Assembly (NCBI GenBank): GCA_902533445.1 | Contig: CACALX010000001.1 | Location: 62,001-126,000, forward strand | Origin: an uncultured Pelagibacteraceae bacterium | GTDB taxonomy: Bacteria > Pseudomonadota > Alphaproteobacteria > Pelagibacterales > Pelagibacteraceae | Length of the DNA: 64,000 nucleotides | Direction of reading: 5' to 3' | The notes under the pieces: model-generated | Seen by the model: the letters and a program-made list of their open reading frames with translations, nothing else | Database searches by the model: none | Told to the model about the DNA's origin: nothing | Part shown: positions 59,931 through 64,000 of the stretch, one piece after another | How positions within the stretch are numbered: the stretch's first letter is position 1 | Layout: the number at the start of each line of letters is the position of its first letter | Position numbers and translations under genes: made by a program

Positions 59931-61964
59931 GTGAAAAACAATTGGTCAAATTCAGAAGCACAAAAATATATTAAAAAGTATAAGAAACTTGGTCATTCTA
60001 AAGATATGGCACTGAGGGTTTATACCACAAGATTATTAGGAAGAAACAGTGAGTTAGTTCTACACGGAGGTGGAAATACATCTGTAAAAACTTCAATTAA
60101 GGATATTGATGGCAAAAATTATGATGTTCTCTGTGTAAAAGGAAGTGGTTGGGATATGGCTGAAATAGAGCCAGCTGGATTACCGGCTGTAAAACTAAAT
60201 CCACTATTGGCTTTAAAAAATAAAAAATATTTAAGCGATGAAGACATGGTTGTATATCAAAAAAGAAATTTAATAGATATCAAATCTCCAAACCCTTCTG
60301 TTGAAACTTTTTTACATGCGTTTCTACCTTTTAAGTTTGTAGATCATACTCACTCTGATGCGATAATGGATATAACTAATAGATCTAACGGAAAGGAACT
60401 TTGTAAGAAAATTTTTGGACCAAAAGTTAGTATAGTCCCTTATGTAATGCCAGGATTTGGTTTGGCTCAAAAAATAAATGAGGTTTATAAAAAAAATCCG
60501 AACATTAATTGCTTAATTTTATTAAACCACGGAATATTTACTTTTGATGATGATGCCAAAAAATCTTATGACTTAATGATCAAATACGTATCGATAGCTG
60601 AAAAAACTATTAAAAAATTAAAGAGAAAAAAAATTAAACAAATTAAAAATTATAATTTTAAATTCAAGCCTCATGAAATTGCACCAATTTTAAGAGGATT
60701 ATTATCAGAAAATAAAGATCAAAAATTTATCTTAAATTATAGATCAAATAAAAATCTAAATTATTTTATTAATGGTAAAGATGTCAAAAGATACTCTAGT
60801 ATAGGAACAGCAACACCTGATCATGTTATTAGAGTAAAACCATTTCCACTAGTTATTAGCCCAAGAGAGAATTCTTCAATTGAAGATTTTAAAAAACTAG
60901 CTGAGAAAAGTTTTAATGATTACAGAAAAAAGTATGTGAGATATTTCAATACCAATAAGAAAAAGGTTAAAGGCAAGAAAACTATGCTAGATACTTCCCC
61001 GAGAGTAATTTTGGTACAAAATGTTGGTTTGTTTAGCGTTGGAGACAGTCTTAAGGCATCTAAAATAGCTGGAGATTTAACTGAAACAAACGCAAGAGTG
61101 ATTTCATCTGTAGAGGAAACTACAAAATACAAGTTTATTCCTGAAAAAGATTTATTTGATGTTGAGTATTGGTCTTTAGAACAAGCAAAAATTAAGAAAG
61201 CTAAAAAAATTCTTCAAGGAAACGTTGTTGTAATTACTGGAGGATTTGGTGCAATTGGTTCTGCAACTTATAAACTTTTTAAAAGTTATGGTGCTGAAAT
61301 TGTTCTCTTAGATTATGACGCAAAAAAAGTTACAGAAATGCAAAGTAAAATTTCAGATCTTTGTTTACATTGTGATGTACGAAATAAAAATAGTGTTAAA
61401 GCTGCTTTTAAAAAAATAAACGAGATATATGGTGGTGTTGATATTCTAATTTCTAATGCAGGGACTGCAATTGGTGGGTCTATTGCTGAAGTGGATGATA
61501 AAATTTTAAGAGAAAGCTTTGAGGATAATTTCTTTTCTCACCAAAATTGTGCATCAGAAACAATTAAAATAATGAAAAAACAAAATATTCAAGGATGCTT
61601 ATTATTTAATATTTCAAAACAATCAGTAAATCCTGGAAAAAATTTTGGTCCTTATGGTCTTCCAAAAACTGCTTTGTTAAGTTTATGTAAACAATATGCA
61701 TTAGATTATGGTTCTCTTGGAATAAGATCAAATGGTGTAAATGCTGATAGAATTAGAAGTGGACTGCTTAATGATGGAATGATTAAATCTCGTGCAAAAG
61801 CTAGAGAAGTTTCTACAGATGAATATATGAGAGGAAACTTGCTGTTAAATGAAGTAAAAGCTGAAGATGTTGCAAAAGCATTTTTTCATTTAGCAGTTTC
61901 AAAAAAAACAACAGGTGCAGTTTTGTCCGTAGATGGTGGTAATATCGCTGCTTCTCTAAGATAA
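59931..61964 (+). CDS. Fused class II aldolase / short-chain dehydrogenase
   Basis: The 677-residue protein starts at GTG. Residues 1-230 form a class II (fuculose-phosphate type) aldolase: LHGGGNTSVKT (about 44-54), PSVETFLH with catalytic Glu125, Zn ligands in DHTHSD (His139, His141) and NHGIFTFDD (His200). Residues about 420-677 form an SDR: VVVITGGFGAIGSATYKL, ISNAGTAIGG and the Ser/Tyr/Lys site ending in YGLPKTAL. The same layout is called rhamnulose-1-phosphate aldolase/alcohol dehydrogenase in rhizobia. No rhamnose genes are present; the SpeDE, MtnA, MtnP and Apt neighbours suggest methylthioribulose-1-phosphate as substrate (inference). Confidence 0.9.
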   Translation: MKNNWSNSEAQKYIKKYKKLGHSKDMALRVYTTRLLGRNSELVLHGGGNTSVKTSIKDIDGKNYDVLCVKGSGWDMAEIEPAGLPAVKLNPLLALKNKKYLSDEDMVVYQKRNLIDIKSPNPSVETFLHAFLPFKFVDHTHSDAIMDITNRSNGKELCKKIFGPKVSIVPYVMPGFGLAQKINEVYKKNPNINCLILLNHGIFTFDDDAKKSYDLMIKYVSIAEKTIKKLKRKKIKQIKNYNFKFKPHEIAPILRGLLSENKDQKFILNYRSNKNLNYFINGKDVKRYSSIGTATPDHVIRVKPFPLVISPRENSSIEDFKKLAEKSFNDYRKKYVRYFNTNKKKVKGKKTMLDTSPRVILVQNVGLFSVGDSLKASKIAGDLTETNARVISSVEETTKYKFIPEKDLFDVEYWSLEQAKIKKAKKILQGNVVVITGGFGAIGSATYKLFKSYGAEIVLLDYDAKKVTEMQSKISDLCLHCDVRNKNSVKAAFKKINEIYGGVDILISNAGTAIGGSIAEVDDKILRESFEDNFFSHQNCASETIKIMKKQNIQGCLLFNISKQSVNPGKNFGPYGLPKTALLSLCKQYALDYGSLGIRSNGVNADRIRSGLLNDGMIKSRAKAREVSTDEYMRGNLLLNEVKAEDVAKAFFHLAVSKKTTGAVLSVDGGNIAASLR

Positions 61965-61965
61965 T

Positions 61966-63036
61966 TTATTTAAATAATTTTTTTAATCCTTCAGAGGAAG
62001 CTTTAGAAACACCTCTTTCAGTGATCAATCCAGTTACATATTTAGCCGGAGTTACGTCAAAAGCTAAATTCATAGCCTTACTATTCTTAGGATAAATCAA
62101 AACTTTTTTAACTTCATTGTTTTCATCAACACCCTCGACATGAGATAATTCCTCAGAGTTTCTTTCCTCAATAGGAATGTCTTTTGCATCTTTAATATTC
62201 CAATCAATTGTCGAACTTGGTAACGCTACATAAAAAGGAACCTCATTATCATGTGCAGCTAAAGCTTTTAAATAAGTTCCAATTTTATTACATACATCTC
62301 CATTTGATAAAGTTCTATCTGTTCCGACAATACACATATCAACTTTGCCTCTTTGCATTAAAATTCCACCAGTATTATCAGCAATAATTGTATTTGGAAT
62401 TTCTTCCTCATTTAGCTCATATGAAGTTAAATTTGCACCTTGGTTTCTTGGTCTTGTTTCATCTACCCAGACATGAACTGGAATTCCTTTTTTATGAGCA
62501 TGATAAATTGGTGAAGTTGCTGTACCCCAATTAATTGTTGCTAACCATCCAGCATTACAATGAGTTAAAATATTTAAAGTACTTTTTTTCTTATTGTAAA
62601 TTTCTTCAATTATTTTTAATCCATTAATACCTATATTTTCACAAAACTTTTCATCTTCATCACATATTTCTTTAGCTTCCCTTAAAGCTATATCTAAAAT
62701 TTGATCACTATTGATGCCTGTTAATTTTTTCATCATACGATCTACTGCCCATTTTAAATTAATTGCTGTAGGTCTTGATTGAATTAATTCTTCTGCACTT
62801 TTGTTAATAAATTTTTTATCAGTGCTCTCTTGAATGGCTAATGCTATCCCGTAAGCAGCTGTGCCTCCTATTAGGGGAGCACCTCTAACCTCCATAATTT
62901 TAATTGCATTGATTGCATCTTTTACTGACTTAAGATCTTTTATTATAAATTGATGAGGAAGTTTTGTTTGATCAATAATTTTTACTATATTATCTTCATA
63001 CCATATTGTTCGATACTCTTTTCCTTGAATTCTCAT
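61966..63036 (-). CDS. mtnA: 5-methylthioribose-1-phosphate isomerase
   Basis: MtnA isomerises methylthioribose-1-phosphate to methylthioribulose-1-phosphate. The 356-residue protein has MEVRGAPLIGGTAAYGIAL (about 47-65), NILTHCNAGWLAT (catalytic Cys about 160), WVDETRPRNQGANLTSYEL and IVGTDRTLSNGDVCNKIGTY with the catalytic Asp. This pattern separates MtnA from eIF2B-alpha relatives. It overlaps mtnP by 4 bp. mtnB, mtnC or mtnD of the full salvage pathway are not in the window. Confidence 0.94.
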   Translation of the reverse strand: MRIQGKEYRTIWYEDNIVKIIDQTKLPHQFIIKDLKSVKDAINAIKIMEVRGAPLIGGTAAYGIALAIQESTDKKFINKSAEELIQSRPTAINLKWAVDRMMKKLTGINSDQILDIALREAKEICDEDEKFCENIGINGLKIIEEIYNKKKSTLNILTHCNAGWLATINWGTATSPIYHAHKKGIPVHVWVDETRPRNQGANLTSYELNEEEIPNTIIADNTGGILMQRGKVDMCIVGTDRTLSNGDVCNKIGTYLKALAAHDNEVPFYVALPSSTIDWNIKDAKDIPIEERNSEELSHVEGVDENNEVKKVLIYPKNSKAMNLAFDVTPAKYVTGLITERGVSKASSEGLKKLFK

Positions 63037-63905
63037 TTGTTCAAAGCTCTGCCAGCAACAGTTTTTAACTTATCTATTGTTTTTTGGGTTCGTTTTTCTG
63101 CAGCAGTAATAATTGCTACATCCAAACAATTGTTTATTGGATCATTTGGATCAATATGATCTTCAAAATTATCAATTAAATTTTTAATCATAACCTTTGC
63201 TTTTTCGGCATTTCCTAACAAAACTTTTATTACTTGTTGAACATCAACGTTTTCATGATCTGGGTGCCAACAATCAAAATCTGTGACCATTGAAACTGAT
63301 GCATATCTGATTTCTGCCTCTCTTGCGAGTTTTGCTTCAGGCATATTCGTCATTCCAATAACATCTGCCTTCCAAGATCTATATAAATTAGATTCTGCTA
63401 AAGTTGAAAATTGAGGACCTTCCATTACAACGTAAGTTCCATTTCTTTGATATTCTATATTGGATTTTTTGATCGCGTCTTCACAAGCATTCATTAGTCC
63501 ATTAGAGGTTGGATGTGCCATCGATACATGAGCAACAATTTCATCATCAAAAAAAGTTTTTACTCTGGCAAATGTTCTATCTATAAATTGGTCAACAATA
63601 ACAAATTTTCCAGGTGGCAATTCTTCTTTCAAAGATCCTACAGCTGAAACTGAAACAATATCAGTGACACCTAATTGTTTTAGTGCATCAATATTTGCTC
63701 TAAAATTTATATTAGATGGAGAAACAAAATGTCCTCTCCCATGTCTAGGTAAAAAATAAACTTCTTTGTTATTATAATTAGTTTTTAAAATTTGATCAGA
63801 TGGTTTGCCCCAAGGAGTATTAATTTCTAACAATTCTCTATTAGTAAATTCTTCAACATCATAAAGACCACTTCCACCAATAATTGCTAATTTATTTGTT
63901 GTCAT
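63033..63905 (-). CDS. mtnP: S-methyl-5'-thioadenosine phosphorylase
   Basis: MtnP phosphorolyses MTA to adenine and methylthioribose-1-phosphate. The 290-residue PNP-family protein has LAIIGGSGLYDVE (about 6-18), FLPRHGRGHFVSPSNINFRANI (about 51-72), the phosphate and base site GTYVVMEGPQFSTLAES (about 157-173) and MTNMPEAKLAREAEI. It is the first gene of mtnP-mtnA and is divergent, 33 bp, from apt, which consumes the adenine. Confidence 0.95.
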   Translation of the reverse strand: MTTNKLAIIGGSGLYDVEEFTNRELLEINTPWGKPSDQILKTNYNNKEVYFLPRHGRGHFVSPSNINFRANIDALKQLGVTDIVSVSAVGSLKEELPPGKFVIVDQFIDRTFARVKTFFDDEIVAHVSMAHPTSNGLMNACEDAIKKSNIEYQRNGTYVVMEGPQFSTLAESNLYRSWKADVIGMTNMPEAKLAREAEIRYASVSMVTDFDCWHPDHENVDVQQVIKVLLGNAEKAKVMIKNLIDNFEDHIDPNDPINNCLDVAIITAAEKRTQKTIDKLKTVAGRALNK

Positions 63906-63938
63906 AATTTAAAATTTATCTATTTATAAATAAGATTT

Positions 63939-64000
63939 ATGAATTTAAAAGACCATATTAGATCAATTCCTGATTATCCTAAAAAAGGTATTTTATTCAG
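63939..64000 (+). CDS. apt: Adenine phosphoribosyltransferase, N-terminal part (cut by window end)
   Basis: The frame starts at ATG 63939 and runs off the window. Its first residues, MNLKDHIRSIPDYPKKGILF, match the start of Apt (L-x-x-x-I-R-x-I-P-D-x-P-x-x-G-I-x-F). Apt converts adenine and PRPP to AMP, directly salvaging the adenine released by MtnP, whose gene is divergent 33 bp away. Only 20 residues are visible. Confidence 0.8.
   Translation, partial: MNLKDHIRSIPDYPKKGILF

Noticed and set aside
1-64000. CRISPR arrays, insertion sequences, rRNA genes or prophage structural genes
   Set aside because: No regularly spaced direct repeats, transposase, integrase, rRNA or phage capsid/tail motifs were seen in the sequence or ORF track.

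Overview
The window is strongly AT-rich, very densely packed (many 1-4 bp gene overlaps, intergenic gaps of only a few bases) and has the gene content of a free-living SAR11 bacterium (Candidatus Pelagibacter, Alphaproteobacteria). Pointers are the propionate/methylcitrate genes, glucosylglycerate genes, tripartite tricarboxylate transporter, PurS-type small PurL, class II DAHP synthase and leaderless-looking gene starts. Genus-level placement is by recognition only; no search was run.

Layout. (1) 1-9970: an accessory island whose genes all lie on the minus strand. The left part (1-4861) holds secreted and membrane proteins of unknown function, including a MORN-repeat protein. The right part (4886-9160) is a translationally coupled operon: ParB-like protein, SNF2-type helicase, DUF3883/PD-(D/E)XK nuclease-like protein and a 38-residue protein missed by the ORF track. 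It looks like an undescribed anti-phage or anti-plasmid system. A small zinc-ribbon protein lies upstream. The island ends in about 500 bp of non-coding DNA with a possible structured RNA, then an orphan 3' half of tRNA-Thr(UGU) at 9926-9970. That is the expected scar of a tRNA-targeting integrative element; the intact tRNA should lie left of the window. (2) 9980-14274: core genes begin (nadK with a 45-aa membrane protein, tRNA-Leu(UAA), a glucosylglycerate synthase/phosphatase pair, GGCT-like and CinA-like proteins). (3) 14295-21514: sfsA, map and the purine operon purB-C-S-Q-L running into bolA and a CGFS glutaredoxin. (4) 21524-32181, minus strand: rpsD, trmJ, DUF1989, cimA, cysS, nadE, DAHP synthase, DUF218, glmS and a GlmU homologue reduced to its acetyltransferase domain. 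(5) 32251-41084: gph, the prpDBC methylcitrate operon, nrdAB and a phosphohexomutase. (6) 41188-50074: HIT, TauE, dusA, rpoZ, MFS, a beta-hydroxyacid dehydrogenase, small enzymes, a glycosyltransferase and an EamA transporter. (7) 50071-58743: tctABC, an AbrB-type membrane protein, a GT9 glycosyltransferase, PhyH and a polar amino-acid ABC transporter without its ATPase.

(8) 58804-64000 reads as one metabolic unit. A fused AdoMet decarboxylase/spermidine synthase produces methylthioadenosine (MTA). mtnP and mtnA convert MTA to adenine and methylthioribulose-1-phosphate, and apt (cut by the window end) salvages the adenine. Between them sits a fused class II aldolase/short-chain dehydrogenase. 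By analogy with the bacterial MTA-to-DHAP shunt, it could split methylthioribulose-1-phosphate and reduce the resulting aldehyde in a single polypeptide; this last step is inference.

Two observations deserve most attention: the ParB/SNF2/DUF3883 operon in a tRNA-Thr island, and the SpeDE-aldolase/SDR-MtnA-MtnP-Apt cluster.
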